This document shows, piece after piece, positions 44,507-54,847 of a stretch of DNA of 64,000 nt; positions within the stretch are counted from its first letter, which is position 1; every line of letters begins with the position of its first letter. Under the pieces are notes generated by a model. That model did not search any database. It saw only the letters and a program-made list of their open reading frames with translations, and had not been told where the DNA came from. Both the position numbers and the translations under genes were made by a program. Source of the DNA: Marinobacter vulgaris (lineage in GTDB: Bacteria; Pseudomonadota; Gammaproteobacteria; Pseudomonadales; Oleiphilaceae); the NCBI RefSeq assembly GCF_003344045.1, contig NZ_QFWX01000004.1, positions 124,001 through 188,000 of the forward strand, in the 5' to 3' direction.

Positions 44507-46204
44507 TCAGGCACCCGCCTCGGCTGCCGCCTTGCTGGATGCTCGGCCATCCCGTTCTTCAGCCACCACCTGGGCGACTGCCGAGAACAGAGCCTGGAGT
44601 GTGGCCGAGGTGGTGTCCTCCGCCAGCGCCGCCGCGCTGCAATGCTGACCATTCACCGTTACCCGGATGCAGGCCAGCGCGTTGGCTTTGGTGCCCTCGC
44701 CCAGGGCGAATTCATCATAAGCCTCTACCGCCAGTGACACCCCGTATTCCGCTTCGAGCGCTGCAGACACGGCCTCCACAGCACCCAGGCCGTGCCCTTT
44801 GAGGGTTACGGGGTGATCACCGGCACCGATGCTGACGGTGGCGGTAACGCCTTCATCATCACGGTGCAGGTCGTAGGACCGCAACTCCCAGGCCCTGTTC
44901 ACCTGCAGGTAACGGTCTTCGAACAGCCGGTGGATGGTCAGCGAGTCGATCTCTCCGCCGTTGGTTTCGGCCTCACGCTGCACCAGCTTGCTGAACTCGA
45001 TCTGCAACCAGCGCGGCAGGCTGATGTTGTAGTCCCGCTCCAGCACATAGGCAACGCCACCCTTGCCGGACTGGCTGTTGATACGGACCACTTCCTCATA
45101 GCGGCGATTCAGGTCTCTCGGGTCGATGGGCAGATAGGCCACGTGCCAGGCATCACCGTCTTTACGTTTGCTCAGACATTTACGGATTGCGTCCTGATGA
45201 CTGCCGGAAAATGCTGTAAACACCAGTTCACCGGCATAGGGATGGCGCGGATGCGTGGATATCTCGGTACAGGCCTCCACCACATCGGTAATTTCTGCCA
45301 TACCGGACAGATCCACTGTGGGATCCACGCCCTGTGAATAAAGGTTCATGGCCATGGTAACCAGGTCCATATTGCCGGTGCGCTCGCCATTGCCCATCAG
45401 GGTGCCTTCAACCCGGTCCGCCCCGGCCATCACCGCCAGCTCTGCCGCTGCCACGCCGCAGCCACGGTCATTGTGGGTATGAACACTGATGCAGATGTGT
45501 TCACGGTAACGGACATGGTCACAGATCCACTCAATCTGGTCGGCAAAAACGTTGGGAGTAGCCATTTCCACGGTGGCCGGCAGATTGATCACCACTGGCT
45601 GACCCTGGTCCGGGCGCCAGACATCATTGACAGCGTCGATCACTTCGGCGGCGTAATCCAGCTCGGTACCGGTAAAACTCTCCGGTGAATACTGGAAAGT
45701 CCACTCGGTATCCGGGTATTTCTCGGCATTGGCCTTGACCACACGAGCACCGTTGACAGCGATATCCCTGATACCGGCCCGGTCCATATCAAAAACCTGC
45801 TCGCGCTGAACCGTGGAGGTTGAGTTGTACACATGAACAATCGCTTTGCGGGCGCCTTTCAGCGCCTCATAGGTGCGCTTGATCAGTTCTGGCCGGGCCT
45901 GGGTCAGCACCTGGATGTGAACATCCTCGGGAATCCGGCCGTCCTCGATCAGCTTGCGACAGAAATCAAAGTCCGGCTGGCTTGCAGCCGGAAAGCCGAT
46001 CTCGATTTCCTTGAAGCCCAGCTTTACCAGCAAATCGAACATCCGCTGCTTCTGTGCCACCGACATGGGCTTGACCAGCGCCTGGTTGCCATCCCGAAGA
46101 TCCACGGCACAGAACCGCGGTGCCTGCGTGATGACCTTGTCCGGCCAGCGACGATCGGTTTTGGCCACCGGCGTGAACGCAACGTATTTACGATGATCAA
46201 ATGC
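44507..46204 (-). CDS. leuA: 2-isopropylmalate synthase
   Basis: This 565-residue enzyme condenses 2-oxoisovalerate and acetyl-CoA, the first step of leucine biosynthesis. The catalytic barrel has RFCAVDLRDGNQAL, VHTHNDRGCGVAA and a NGERTGNMDL segment. The C-terminal region after about residue 430 is the leucine-sensing LeuA dimer domain. The ATG at 46204 fits the family start MAFDHRKYV; a longer frame from 46252 covers the promoter. The length matches the type 2, yeast-like LeuA. It is divergent from an Lrp-family regulator that might control it. Confidence 0.96.
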   Translation of the reverse strand, partial: AFDHRKYVAFTPVAKTDRRWPDKVITQAPRFCAVDLRDGNQALVKPMSVAQKQRMFDLLVKLGFKEIEIGFPAASQPDFDFCRKLIEDGRIPEDVHIQVLTQARPELIKRTYEALKGARKAIVHVYNSTSTVQREQVFDMDRAGIRDIAVNGARVVKANAEKYPDTEWTFQYSPESFTGTELDYAAEVIDAVNDVWRPDQGQPVVINLPATVEMATPNVFADQIEWICDHVRYREHICISVHTHNDRGCGVAAAELAVMAGADRVEGTLMGNGERTGNMDLVTMAMNLYSQGVDPTVDLSGMAEITDVVEACTEISTHPRHPYAGELVFTAFSGSHQDAIRKCLSKRKDGDAWHVAYLPIDPRDLNRRYEEVVRINSQSGKGGVAYVLERDYNISLPRWLQIEFSKLVQREAETNGGEIDSLTIHRLFEDRYLQVNRAWELRSYDLHRDDEGVTATVSIGAGDHPVTLKGHGLGAVEAVSAALEAEYGVSLAVEAYDEFALGEGTKANALACIRVTVNGQHCSAAALAEDTTSATLQALFSAVAQVVAEERDGRASSKAAAEAGA

Positions 46205-46224
46205 CATAAGGGTGATTCCTTGCT

Positions 46225-46252
46225 GTTTTACTGGGAATTCGTTGACTGTCAA
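46225..46252 (-). promoter_or_regulatory. Candidate leuA promoter
   Basis: On the minus strand a perfect TTGACA (46252-46247) and TAAAAC (46230-46225, 4 of 6) are separated by 16 bases. Transcription would start near 46218, only about 14 bases before the leuA ATG. Confidence 0.4.
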
Positions 46253-46352
46253 TCAGGATAACGCGTGCAACAGGGAAAATGATTGCTTTTTTGCCCTGGA
46301 AAGATTCAGAATGGCTATATTCTTTCAAATATTAATCGATAACCGGCAGCTT

Positions 46353-46850
46353 ATGTCAACTTCTACCAGCTCGCTCGTCAAGATCGACAGGATTGACCGC
46401 AACATCCTCGAACAATTGCAGCAGGATGGGTCCCTGACCAACCAGGAACTGGCAGACAAGGTAGGCCTTTCCCCCTCCCCCTGTCTGAGACGGGTCCGTG
46501 CCCTTGAAGAAGCCGGAGTGATTGTCCGAAAGGTCACCATACTGGACCATAAGAAACTGGGGCTTTCGTTAACCGCGATCATCCTGATCGGCATGGATCG
46601 CCATACGCCGGAACGCTTTGCCGCTTTCGAGAAACAGGTGGGCGAGTACCCGGAAGTGCAGGAATGCTACCTGATCACCGGCCAGGACGCCGACTACATG
46701 CTCAAAGTTGTGGTGCCGGACATGGACCACTATCACCATTTCCTGCTTAACCGTATCACCCGCATACAGGGGGTTAGCGGCGTACATTCCAGCTTTGTGC
46801 TGAGACGGGTAATCGACAGCACGGCATTGCCGCTGGGCTATCTGTCATGA
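46353..46850 (+). CDS. Lrp/AsnC family transcriptional regulator
   Basis: This 165-residue protein has an N-terminal HTH (IDRNILEQLQQDG, LADKVGLSPSPCLRRV) and a C-terminal RAM ligand-binding domain (YLITGQDADYMLKVVVPD). It is close to the Lrp group that senses leucine or other amino acids. I chose the ATG at 46353; an in-frame ATG at 46311 would add 14 hydrophobic residues. It is divergent from leuA, a frequent Lrp target. Its 3' end overlaps the convergent thioesterase gene by 13 bases. Confidence 0.92.
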   Translation: MSTSTSSLVKIDRIDRNILEQLQQDGSLTNQELADKVGLSPSPCLRRVRALEEAGVIVRKVTILDHKKLGLSLTAIILIGMDRHTPERFAAFEKQVGEYPEVQECYLITGQDADYMLKVVVPDMDHYHHFLLNRITRIQGVSGVHSSFVLRRVIDSTALPLGYLS

Positions 46851-47263
46851 GGTAAGGCGTAACTGCCGGTGACGTGGGCGACCACTTGCTGTTGGTGCCC
46901 CTCCCCCGACAGCAGGCGCACCTCGCAGAAAGCAATCCGGCGCCCCATGCGCAATACCGTGGCCTCCCCCACCAGATCGGACGGCGCCGGTTTGTGCAGA
47001 AAGTTGATGGACAGATTGCTGGTCACCGCCATCTCTACCTTGCCGATGGCAGCCATGACGGCGGCGTACATGGAGGCATCCGCCAGGGCCATCTGCACCG
47101 GACCAGACAGGGTACCGCCCGGGCGGATCAGCCGTTCCGAAAACACCAGGCGGGTGCGGGCATAGCCCCGATCCCCGGTTTCATCAACAGTGAAGCCGAT
47201 ATCCTCTGCCATGGGCACGCCGGCCCGGATTACTGCTTCGACTTCTGCGGCTGTCAGGGTCAT
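46838..47263 (-). CDS. PaaI-type hotdog-fold thioesterase
   Basis: This 141-residue hotdog protein has RPGGTLSGPVQMALADASMYAAV, the usual helix and catalytic region, and a C-terminal VGEATVLRMGRRIAFCEV strand pair. It probably hydrolyses an acyl-CoA; the physiological substrate is unknown. It overlaps the lrp 3' end by 13 bases and is divergent from proS. Confidence 0.82.
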   Translation of the reverse strand: MTLTAAEVEAVIRAGVPMAEDIGFTVDETGDRGYARTRLVFSERLIRPGGTLSGPVQMALADASMYAAVMAAIGKVEMAVTSNLSINFLHKPAPSDLVGEATVLRMGRRIAFCEVRLLSGEGHQQQVVAHVTGSYALPHDR

Positions 47264-47371
47264 TCACTTCTCTCCGTCTGTCCATCTGTACCTTGCGGTA
47301 ATCGCTCCGTACAATAGCGGGCACCATGTGATAAATAAAGAATCCCTTTTCAACTGCTTACGGATAACACA

Positions 47372-49105
47372 ATGCGAGCAAGCCGTTACCTGATTGCCAC
47401 CCAGAAAGAAACGCCTGCAGATGCCGAGATCATCAGCCACCAGATGATGCTCAGGGCCGGGATGATTCGCAAACTGGCTGCCGGGCTCTATTCCTGGTTG
47501 CCAATGGGGCTGCGAGTGCTGCGCAAGGTAGAGCGCATTGTGCGGGAAGAAATGGACAAGAGCGGCGCCCAGGAAGTGCTGATGCCTGCCGTGCAACCTG
47601 CCGAACTGTGGCAGGAATCCGGGCGCTGGGAACAGTACGGCGGCGAATTGCTGAGAATGCAGGACCGCCACGGTCGTGACTTCTGCTTCGGCCCCACCCA
47701 CGAGGAAGTCATCACCGACCTGATCCGGAATGAGCTGAAGAGCTACAAGGAACTGCCGGCGAACTTCTACCAGATCCAGACCAAGTTCCGCGATGAGCGG
47801 CGGCCCCGGTTCGGAGTGATGCGTGCCCGGGAATTCATCATGAAGGATGCCTATTCGTTTCATGTGAATGCCGAGTCCCTGAATGACACCTACCAGGTAA
47901 TGCACCGCACCTACTGCGCCATTTTCGACCGGCTGGGTCTGGATTATCGCCCGGTGGAAGCCGATTCCGGCGCCATCGGCGGCAGCGCTTCCCACGAATT
48001 CCACGTACTGGCCTCTTCCGGCGAGGACGCCATTGTATTCAGCACCGACAGCGACTATGCCGCCAATATCGAGAAGGCCGAGGCTGTCGCCCCTGCTGGT
48101 GAGCGGCCAGCGCCGTCACAGGATATGGCGGAAGTGGCAACGCCGAACCAACGTACCATCGAGGCGATTACCGGTTTCCTGGGCGTTGACGCCAGCGCTA
48201 CTGTCAAGACACTGATGGTCAAGGCAGAGGAAGACGAAAACGGAACCAGCGGGCTGGTGGCGTTGATCCTGCGGGGCGACCATACCCTCAACGACATCAA
48301 GGCAGAGCAGCTTGAGGGTGTGGCGGAGCCTCTGACCATGGCCACGGATGAGGAAATCGAGAAGGCCGTCGGCTGCAAGGCAGGCTCCATAGGCCCGGTA
48401 AAACTGCCGGTGCCGGTCATTGTTGACCGCAGTGCCGCCCATCTGGCGGACTTTGTGTGCGGCGCCAACAGGGAAGGCTACCACCTGACCGGCGTAAACT
48501 GGGAGCGCGACCTTCCCCTGGCGCGGGTGGAAGACCTGCGCAATGTGGTGGAAGGCGACCTCAGCCCTGACGGCAAAGGCACCCTGGAAATCCGCCGAGG
48601 CATCGAGGTTGGCCACATCTTCAAACTGGGCAACAAGTACAGCAAGGCCATGAACGCTACCGTTCTCGATGAAAACGGCAAAAGCGCGATCCTGGAAATG
48701 GGCTGTTACGGCATCGGTGTATCCAGAATTGTTGCCTCCTCCATCGAGCAGAACCACGACGACAAGGGCATCATCTGGCCGGAGGCCATTGCGCCGTTTG
48801 AAGTGGCGATCGTGACGCTGAACGCCCACAAATCACCGGCAGTGATGGAAGCGGGTGAAAAGCTCTATGAACAGCTTCGCCAGGCCGGGTTTGATGTGCT
48901 TCTGGACGACCGCAACGAACGGCCCGGTGTGAAGTTTGCCGACATGGAACTGATTGGCATACCCCATCGCTTCGTGGTGTCCGAAAGGGGCCTGGCGGCT
49001 GAAACCCTGGAATACAAGGGGCGCCGGGAGGAAGACAAGCAGGATGTACCACTGGCTGAAGCGCTTCCGTTCCTGATAAGCGCCTCACCCCGCAACGGGC
49101 TCTGA
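47372..49105 (+). CDS. proS: Prolyl-tRNA synthetase, bacterial type
   Basis: This 577-residue class II synthetase charges tRNA-Pro. Motif 1 lies in the [18 protein letters not shown] region, motif 2 in [19 protein letters not shown], and motif 3 near GCYGIGVSR. Between motifs 2 and 3 is the YbaK-like editing insertion (about residues 240-385), which clears mischarged Ala. The C-terminal anticodon-binding domain follows. It is a stand-alone gene with TACAAT upstream as a possible -10. Confidence 0.98.
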   Translation: MRASRYLIATQKETPADAEIISHQMMLRAGMIRKLAAGLYSWLPMGLRVLRKVERIVREEMDKSGAQEVLMPAVQPAELWQESGRWEQYGGELLRMQDRHGRDFCFGPTHEEVITDLIRNELKSYKELPANFYQIQTKFRDERRPRFGVMRAREFIMKDAYSFHVNAESLNDTYQVMHRTYCAIFDRLGLDYRPVEADSGAIGGSASHEFHVLASSGEDAIVFSTDSDYAANIEKAEAVAPAGERPAPSQDMAEVATPNQRTIEAITGFLGVDASATVKTLMVKAEEDENGTSGLVALILRGDHTLNDIKAEQLEGVAEPLTMATDEEIEKAVGCKAGSIGPVKLPVPVIVDRSAAHLADFVCGANREGYHLTGVNWERDLPLARVEDLRNVVEGDLSPDGKGTLEIRRGIEVGHIFKLGNKYSKAMNATVLDENGKSAILEMGCYGIGVSRIVASSIEQNHDDKGIIWPEAIAPFEVAIVTLNAHKSPAVMEAGEKLYEQLRQAGFDVLLDDRNERPGVKFADMELIGIPHRFVVSERGLAAETLEYKGRREEDKQDVPLAEALPFLISASPRNGL

Positions 49106-49142
49106 GCAAGCAACTGATGGAAGTGGGTAGGCACGCCCGGGG

Positions 49143-50174
49143 TTATGGGCGGCCAACCACTCCCGGCTCCATCTCCAGCGCGATACCGAAGCGTGCCTCG
49201 ACATCATTGCGAATCCGGTCGGCCAGTGCCAGCACGTCCTGGCCACTGCCATGGGAGTGATTTACCAGCACCAGCGCCTGCCGGTTGTGAACGCCCACCT
49301 TGCCATTGCGGTAGCCCTTCCAGCCACACTGATCGATCAGCCAGGCTGCCGCAACCTTGGCATTGTTATCCCCGGGATGACCGGCAATATCCGGATAGGA
49401 TTGCTGCAGTGCGTGCCAGGTTTTCAGAGAAACGACCGGGTTCTTGAAAAAGCTGCCTGCGTTGGGAAGCTGCGCCGGATCCGGCAGCTTGCGCCGCCGA
49501 ACCGCCATCACCGCATTGGCCACCTCAAGTGGTGTCAGACTGCGGGTATCCTCACCGTCAAAATAGTCGGCCAGATCACGGTACTCCAGAGAGAACGGCC
49601 GGGAGCGGGACAGCCTCAAGCGAACCGTGGTGATGACGTAGCGACCGGGCTCATGCTTGAAAACGGAGTCGCGGTAGCTGAAATGACACAGGCTGTTAGT
49701 AAGCGTGATCTCCTCGCCCGTGCGTCGGTCCAGGGCACTGACTTCCAACAATGTATCCCGAAGCTCTGAGCCGTAGGCACCGATATTCTGGACCGGTGCC
49801 GCGCCAACAGTACCCGGAATCAACGCCAGGTTTTCAATGCCCCGGTAGCCGGCGGAGGCCGCGTAGATGACCACGCTGTGCCAGTTCTCGCCGGCGCCCA
49901 GCACCAGGGTTGCCTCGTCACCGTCAATGTTTTCCCAGCAGCGGCGGCTTATCGCAAGACGGATCACCAGCCCTGGATAATCACCGGCAAAAACCAGATT
50001 GCTGCCACCGCCGAGGATCAGCGGCTCCACGGACTGTTCAGCCCCCCAGGCCAGCGCCTGCCGGAGAGCATCGACGGAGGTCACCGACACAAAGTAACGG
50101 GCCTGGGCGTCAATACCCAGGCTGTTCATGCCGGCCAGGGAGACGTTCTCCTGAATTCGGGGCTGGCTGCTCAA
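49143..50174 (-). CDS. murB: UDP-N-acetylenolpyruvoylglucosamine reductase
   Basis: This 343-residue FAD enzyme reduces UDP-GlcNAc-enolpyruvate to UDP-MurNAc in peptidoglycan synthesis. It shows the N-terminal NSLGIDAQARYF, FAD-site LGGGSNLVFAGDYPG, YRDSVFKHE and the proton-donor serine in NAGSFFKNP. It is the type I form, as in E. coli. It is the last gene of the envelope operon, and its start overlaps the phosphatase stop. Confidence 0.97.
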   Translation of the reverse strand: MSSQPRIQENVSLAGMNSLGIDAQARYFVSVTSVDALRQALAWGAEQSVEPLILGGGSNLVFAGDYPGLVIRLAISRRCWENIDGDEATLVLGAGENWHSVVIYAASAGYRGIENLALIPGTVGAAPVQNIGAYGSELRDTLLEVSALDRRTGEEITLTNSLCHFSYRDSVFKHEPGRYVITTVRLRLSRSRPFSLEYRDLADYFDGEDTRSLTPLEVANAVMAVRRRKLPDPAQLPNAGSFFKNPVVSLKTWHALQQSYPDIAGHPGDNNAKVAAAWLIDQCGWKGYRNGKVGVHNRQALVLVNHSHGSGQDVLALADRIRNDVEARFGIALEMEPGVVGRP

Positions 50175-50650
50175 ACCAACTGCTCCCGGATACGCTGCAG
50201 GAGGCCCTCACTGGCGTCACTGATCAGGTCCAGCACCTGTTCGAAGCCGTGATTACCGCCGTAATAGGGATCGGGCACCTCGTCATACCCGGAGCTGCCG
50301 AACCGCAAAAACAAAACCGGCTCGGTACCGCCATTCTGGCGCCAGACATCGCGCACATCCTCCAGGTTCTGTCGGTCCATCACCAGTACGTAGTCGAAAT
50401 TGTCCAGGTCCTCGCTGCTGAACTGGCGCGCCCGCAGATGGCCAATATCGACCCCGCGCTCCCGCGCGGCGGCAATGGCCCGACTGTCGGGGGCTTTGCC
50501 AACATGCCAGTCGCCGGTACCACAGGAGTCGATGGTTACCTGGTCATCAAGGCCGGCCTGTTGTACCACCCGACGGAAAACACCCTCGGCGCTGGGGGAG
50601 CGGCAGATATTGCCGAGACAGACAAAAAGTACCTTAACCGGTGTTGTCAT
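50171..50650 (-). CDS. Low-molecular-weight protein tyrosine phosphatase
   Basis: This 159-residue phosphatase has the CX5R loop CLGNICRS starting at Cys11, and the general acid Asp in the C-terminal DPYYGG motif. It probably removes phosphate from tyrosine on cytoplasmic proteins and may affect polysaccharide export, as for Wzb. Its start overlaps the kdsB stop and its stop overlaps the murB start, both ATGA-type. Confidence 0.92.
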   Translation of the reverse strand: MTTPVKVLFVCLGNICRSPSAEGVFRRVVQQAGLDDQVTIDSCGTGDWHVGKAPDSRAIAAARERGVDIGHLRARQFSSEDLDNFDYVLVMDRQNLEDVRDVWRQNGGTEPVLFLRFGSSGYDEVPDPYYGGNHGFEQVLDLISDASEGLLQRIREQLV

Positions 50651-51429
50651 GGGTTTGGCTCCTGGTGTTCGGCCATGTACTGGCGCAGACGTTCGAGATC
50701 CTCTTGTGTATCAACACCTGCCGGCGGCACCCGGCAGGCTTCTTCCACATGGATGCGGGCGCCGTTATACAACGCCCGCAGCTGCTCCAGGGATTCCGTC
50801 ACTTCCGTCGGTGCTGGAGCCCAGGTGACGAAGTTCCGGAGAAGGCTGACACGGTAGCCGTAGATGCCAATGTGGCGATAATATTCGGACCCTTCCGGCA
50901 ACTGCTTCCGGGCGTCTGCCGTCTGCCATGCATCCCTCGCCCAGGGTATCGGTGCACGGCTGAAATAATGCGCAATGCCGCGATGGTCAAACACCACTTT
51001 CACGACATTGGGATTGAACACGCTGGCCGCATCCGAGATCTGTTCACAGAGCGTGGCAATGGCAACATCGGGATGGGTCTCCAGGTTGGCGGCAACCTGG
51101 TCAATCAGTTGTGGCGGTATCAGCGGTTCATCACCCTGAACATTGACCACCCGTTCGTCCGGGCCGAAGTTCATCAGCCGGGCTACCTCTTCGAGGCGAT
51201 CAGTGCCACTGGCATGACCGGCGGATGTCATCACCACCTCTGCCCCGAAGGACCGGCAGGCGGTCTCAATCCTGGGGTCGTCGGTGGCTATGATCACACG
51301 GCCGGCGTTACTTTCGCAGGCGCGATCATGGACGTGGGCAATCATTGGTTTTCCGGCAATCTCCGCCAGCGGCTTTCCCGGCAGGCGGGTGGATGCGAAG
51401 CGGGCCGGAATCACAACGGTGTAGGACAT
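50647..51429 (-). CDS. kdsB: 3-deoxy-manno-octulosonate cytidylyltransferase
   Basis: This 260-residue enzyme activates KDO to CMP-KDO for the LPS inner core. The CTP-binding N-terminus reads [30 protein letters not shown] holds metal-binding acids, and HIGIYGYR is the KDO-site signature. It sits 12 bases after the trm112-like gene within the envelope operon. Confidence 0.97.
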   Translation of the reverse strand: MSYTVVIPARFASTRLPGKPLAEIAGKPMIAHVHDRACESNAGRVIIATDDPRIETACRSFGAEVVMTSAGHASGTDRLEEVARLMNFGPDERVVNVQGDEPLIPPQLIDQVAANLETHPDVAIATLCEQISDAASVFNPNVVKVVFDHRGIAHYFSRAPIPWARDAWQTADARKQLPEGSEYYRHIGIYGYRVSLLRNFVTWAPAPTEVTESLEQLRALYNGARIHVEEACRVPPAGVDTQEDLERLRQYMAEHQEPNP

Positions 51430-51441
51430 AAAGGCTTCCCG

Positions 51442-51630
51442 TCAGCGTTTATGCAGGCGCTCATCGGTGGTCAGGGTGCGAGCCTCGGTAGCCAGCATAA
51501 CCGGAATACCTTCCCGAATCGGAAAGGCCATTGCATCCTGATAGCAGATCAGTTCGGTCTTGTCCTCATTGATTTTGAGGTCTCCCTTGCAAACCGGGCA
51601 TGCCAGCAGGGCCATCAGTTTCTTATCCAT
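51442..51630 (-). CDS. Trm112 family protein
   Basis: This 62-residue protein (YcaR/Trm112 fold) has [11 protein letters not shown] near the N-terminus, with a single CxxC pair, and [12 protein letters not shown] near the C-terminus. Bacterial members are often encoded between lpxK and kdsB, as here. Eukaryotic Trm112 activates methyltransferases; the bacterial role is not established. The start overlaps the lpxK stop by 8 bases. Confidence 0.88.
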   Translation of the reverse strand: MDKKLMALLACPVCKGDLKINEDKTELICYQDAMAFPIREGIPVMLATEARTLTTDERLHKR

Positions 51631-52651
51631 GGTGTGTTCTCACAGTTTCGTTGGAATCCAGTGTTTGATAACAGTGATTGACGCTGGCTATAAATGCCTC
51701 TCTGAACGGCTCCGGAAGCCGGGCTTTGACGACCAGGGCCCAGGCATTGTCAGGGGCAAATCCACGGCACTTGACGGCATCCTTCGCTGTCATTACCAGC
51801 CACTCACCGGCCTCTGCCTGCAGATCTTCCGGGGTAAACCGGTGATGATCCGGCAGGGCACGGGACCGGACCTGCGCCCCCAAGCTTGTCAGTGTATCGA
51901 AAAAACGCGACGGGTTGCCGATTCCCGCTACGGCCCTAACCGGCTGGCCCTGGAGCCGGTCGGGTGAGAGGGTGTCACCGGAAACCAGGTTGCGCAGCTC
52001 GGTTGCAGCCAGGGTCATGGTGAACTGATGTTGGTGTTCAATCTCGTCCAGACGACCACCATTGGTAATGACATAATCGACGGAGTTCAATCTTTCCTGG
52101 GGCTCGCGCAGCGGCCCCACGGGAATCAGGGCCCCATTACCCAGACCGCGGGCAGCGTCAAACACCGCCAGTTCGATATCTCTGGGAAGCCGGTAGTGCT
52201 GGAGTCCGTCATCACACACCAGGATGTCACCCAGCTTTTGCTCGAGGGCCCAGAGTGCGCCGCGTTTCCGATCGGGATCAACCACCACCGGGCAACCAGA
52301 CTCCGCGGCCAGCATCACCGGCTCGTCGCCTGCCACCTCAGGGTCCGTTTCCCCGTTGACCTGCAATGGATAATGATACGCTTTGCCACCATAACCGCGG
52401 CTCAGAATAACCGGCTGCCAGCCATGCTCCTGCAACAGTGCCGTGAGCGCCCCAGTCAGAGGCGACTTGCCGGTGCCACCGGCGGTGATATTTCCCACCA
52501 CCACGACCGGCACCGGTATTTTCTCGTCCCGGGCCTGCCATGCCCGGCGGCGCCGGCTTTCGGCAATAGCGCGGTAAAGCCAGGCCAGCGGGTACAGTGG
52601 CCACAGCGGGCGCTTGCCGCCATACCACAGCCGGTCCACCAGCGTGCTCAT
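51623..52651 (-). CDS. lpxK: Tetraacyldisaccharide 4'-kinase
   Basis: This 342-residue kinase phosphorylates the lipid A disaccharide at the inner membrane. The P-loop [12 protein letters not shown] follows [11 protein letters not shown] near residue 55. LSRGYGG and [16 protein letters not shown] are family motifs. The N-terminal region contains a hydrophobic membrane-anchor helix. The ATG overlaps the msbA stop. Confidence 0.96.
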   Translation of the reverse strand: MSTLVDRLWYGGKRPLWPLYPLAWLYRAIAESRRRRAWQARDEKIPVPVVVVGNITAGGTGKSPLTGALTALLQEHGWQPVILSRGYGGKAYHYPLQVNGETDPEVAGDEPVMLAAESGCPVVVDPDRKRGALWALEQKLGDILVCDDGLQHYRLPRDIELAVFDAARGLGNGALIPVGPLREPQERLNSVDYVITNGGRLDEIEHQHQFTMTLAATELRNLVSGDTLSPDRLQGQPVRAVAGIGNPSRFFDTLTSLGAQVRSRALPDHHRFTPEDLQAEAGEWLVMTAKDAVKCRGFAPDNAWALVVKARLPEPFREAFIASVNHCYQTLDSNETVRTHHG

Positions 52652-54423
52652 GCCTGCTCGCTGAATTGCATCTGATGGAGCTGGGCGTAGGCTCCGCCTT
52701 TGGCAAGCAGCTCCTCGTGTCGGCCGGATTCGATAATCATCCCGCCGTCCATCACCAGAATGCGATCCGCCTTTTCGATGGTGGAGAGGCGGTGGGCGAT
52801 GATCAGCGTGGTTCTGCCCTGCATGACAATGTCCATGGCTTCCTGTATGTGCCGTTCAGACTCGGTATCGAGGGCCGAGGTAGCCTCGTCGAGAATCAGC
52901 ACCGGTGCGTCTTTCAGCAGTGCCCGGGCGATGGCGAGACGCTGGCGCTGGCCGCCGGAGAGCATCACGCCGTTATCACCGATCATGGTGTCCAGGCCTT
53001 CCGGCATGCGCTCGATAAACTCCATTGCATGGGCCTTGGTGGCAGCATCAATAATCTGCTCACGGCTATGATGGCGGAGGGCACCATAGGCGATATTGGC
53101 GGCAATGGTGTCGTTAAACAGCACCACGTTCTGGGTCACCAGCGCGATCTGGGCCCGCAGCGCTTCCAGGGAGAAGTCCTTCAGGGAGTGGCCATCCAGC
53201 CGGATATCGCCGCCGGTGTATTCATAGAATCTCGGCAGCAGACTGACCATGGTGGATTTACCGCTGCCTGAGCGCCCTACCAGTGCCACACTCTGGCCGG
53301 CCGGAATACTCAGGGTGATGCCTTTGAGCACATCTTCCAGCTGGTCCCGATAACGGAAACACACGTTATCGAACTCGATATTGCCATCGACCCGCTCGGG
53401 GGCATAGGTGCCCGGATCATGCTCCGGTTCCTCGTCCATGGTGCCGAATACGTCATGGGCTGCAGCCACACCTTTCTGGATCTTGGCATGCACCGACGTC
53501 ACCTGGCGAATGGGTTTGGCCATGGTGGTTGCGGCGGTAATAAAGGCGACCAGTTGTCCCGTGCTCATTTCCCCGCGGATTTCCGGAGCGAGCATGGTCC
53601 ACACCAGCGCAGCGATGGCAATGGCCACCAGAACCTGAATAATCGGAATGCTGATGGCCTGGGTCGAGGCCATTTTCAGGCTTTGCTGGAGATTTTTTTC
53701 GCTCACCTTGCGGAAGCGATCCCGCTCGTAGTGCTCACCACCAAAGGTGCGCACCACCCGGTAGCCACTGATGGACTCTGACGCCACATGGGTAATGTCA
53801 CCCATGGAACCCTGGATCCGCTTGCTGATCTTGCGGAACCGCTTGCTCGCATAGCTGACCACCAGGGCAATCAGGGGCCCTACCGCCACGAACACCAGCG
53901 TGAGCTTCCAGTTGGTGTAGATCATGAAACCCAGCAGACCCAGGATCGTCAGCCCCTCCCGGAGCGTGATCGTCACTGCGTTCGTGGTGGCTTCGGCAAC
54001 CTGCTCGACGTTAAAGGTAAGTTTGGAAACCAGGCGGCCCGAGGCATTCTCGTCAAAATACCGCGAAGGCAGGTTCAGCAGCCGGTCAAAAACCTGCTTG
54101 CGCAGGGCATTGATAACATTTCGCCCGACATAGCTGATGAAATACTGGCTCATAAAGGTACCCACACCACGAAAGGCAAAGACAGCCACAATGAGCAGGG
54201 TCAGCTGTATACGGTTTTCATCGGTGGGGTTCTCCAGCGCAGTGATAACGTATTCCATCGCCGCGGCCATGCCCGTAGATGCCGCTGCGTAGATGACGTT
54301 GCCCACCACCGCCAGAGAGAACGCCAGCCAGAAGGGTTTTACATAGGCCAGCAGACGCTTGTAGGTCGCCCAGTTGGTGGCGGGCTGCTTGACGGGGTCG
54401 GCTGTGGAGTTGGATTCGCTCAC
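52648..54423 (-). CDS. msbA: Lipid A flippase, ABC transporter
   Basis: This 591-residue half-transporter flips core-lipid A across the inner membrane. The N-terminal domain has about six membrane helices. The C-terminal ATPase has Walker A GRSGSGKST, signature LSGGQRQRLAIARAL, Walker B LILDEATSALD and an H-loop in IIAHRLSTI. It lies between exbD and lpxK, with ATGA overlaps at both ends, which supports MsbA over other ABC exporters. Confidence 0.96.
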   Translation of the reverse strand: MSESNSTADPVKQPATNWATYKRLLAYVKPFWLAFSLAVVGNVIYAAASTGMAAAMEYVITALENPTDENRIQLTLLIVAVFAFRGVGTFMSQYFISYVGRNVINALRKQVFDRLLNLPSRYFDENASGRLVSKLTFNVEQVAEATTNAVTITLREGLTILGLLGFMIYTNWKLTLVFVAVGPLIALVVSYASKRFRKISKRIQGSMGDITHVASESISGYRVVRTFGGEHYERDRFRKVSEKNLQQSLKMASTQAISIPIIQVLVAIAIAALVWTMLAPEIRGEMSTGQLVAFITAATTMAKPIRQVTSVHAKIQKGVAAAHDVFGTMDEEPEHDPGTYAPERVDGNIEFDNVCFRYRDQLEDVLKGITLSIPAGQSVALVGRSGSGKSTMVSLLPRFYEYTGGDIRLDGHSLKDFSLEALRAQIALVTQNVVLFNDTIAANIAYGALRHHSREQIIDAATKAHAMEFIERMPEGLDTMIGDNGVMLSGGQRQRLAIARALLKDAPVLILDEATSALDTESERHIQEAMDIVMQGRTTLIIAHRLSTIEKADRILVMDGGMIIESGRHEELLAKGGAYAQLHQMQFSEQA

Positions 54424-54842
54424 GGCGCTGGCGCCTCACGCTCGGTGGTGATGCTGAGTTTGGCAAAGCCGAGACGACCGGCAACATCCATGGCCCGAAC
54501 CACAAACTCATGGGGCGTGCGGGCGTCAGCGGTAATAATGAAAGGCAGAGATGTATCATCACCGGCAAGCTCGCTCACGGCACGCTGCAGGGTTTCCCGG
54601 CGGTTGTTCACGAGTGTCCGGTCATTGAGAATGTACTGCCCCTCGGCATTGATCACCACGTCAATCAGTGTCGCTTCGGATTCAGACCTCTCGCCGTTGG
54701 CTTCCGGCAGTTCGATATTAAGATGGCTCTCACGGGTGAACGTGGTGGAAACCATAAAGAATATCAGCAGCAGGAAGACCACATCGATCAGTGGCGTCAG
54801 GTCGACCCCGACTTCCTGACTTCTCTGGCGCTTGAACTTCAC
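54420..54842 (-). CDS. exbD: Biopolymer transport protein ExbD/TolR family
   Basis: This 140-residue protein has a short cytoplasmic N-terminus, one membrane helix containing the conserved aspartate (PLIDVVFLLLIFFMV) and a periplasmic domain. ExbD/TolR proteins use the proton gradient with ExbB/TolQ. The gene is next to exbB and its stop overlaps msbA, an arrangement common in gammaproteobacteria. The partner process is uncertain. Confidence 0.92.
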   Translation of the reverse strand: MKFKRQRSQEVGVDLTPLIDVVFLLLIFFMVSTTFTRESHLNIELPEANGERSESEATLIDVVINAEGQYILNDRTLVNNRRETLQRAVSELAGDDTSLPFIITADARTPHEFVVRAMDVAGRLGFAKLSITTEREAPAP

Positions 54843-54847
54843 GGTGT

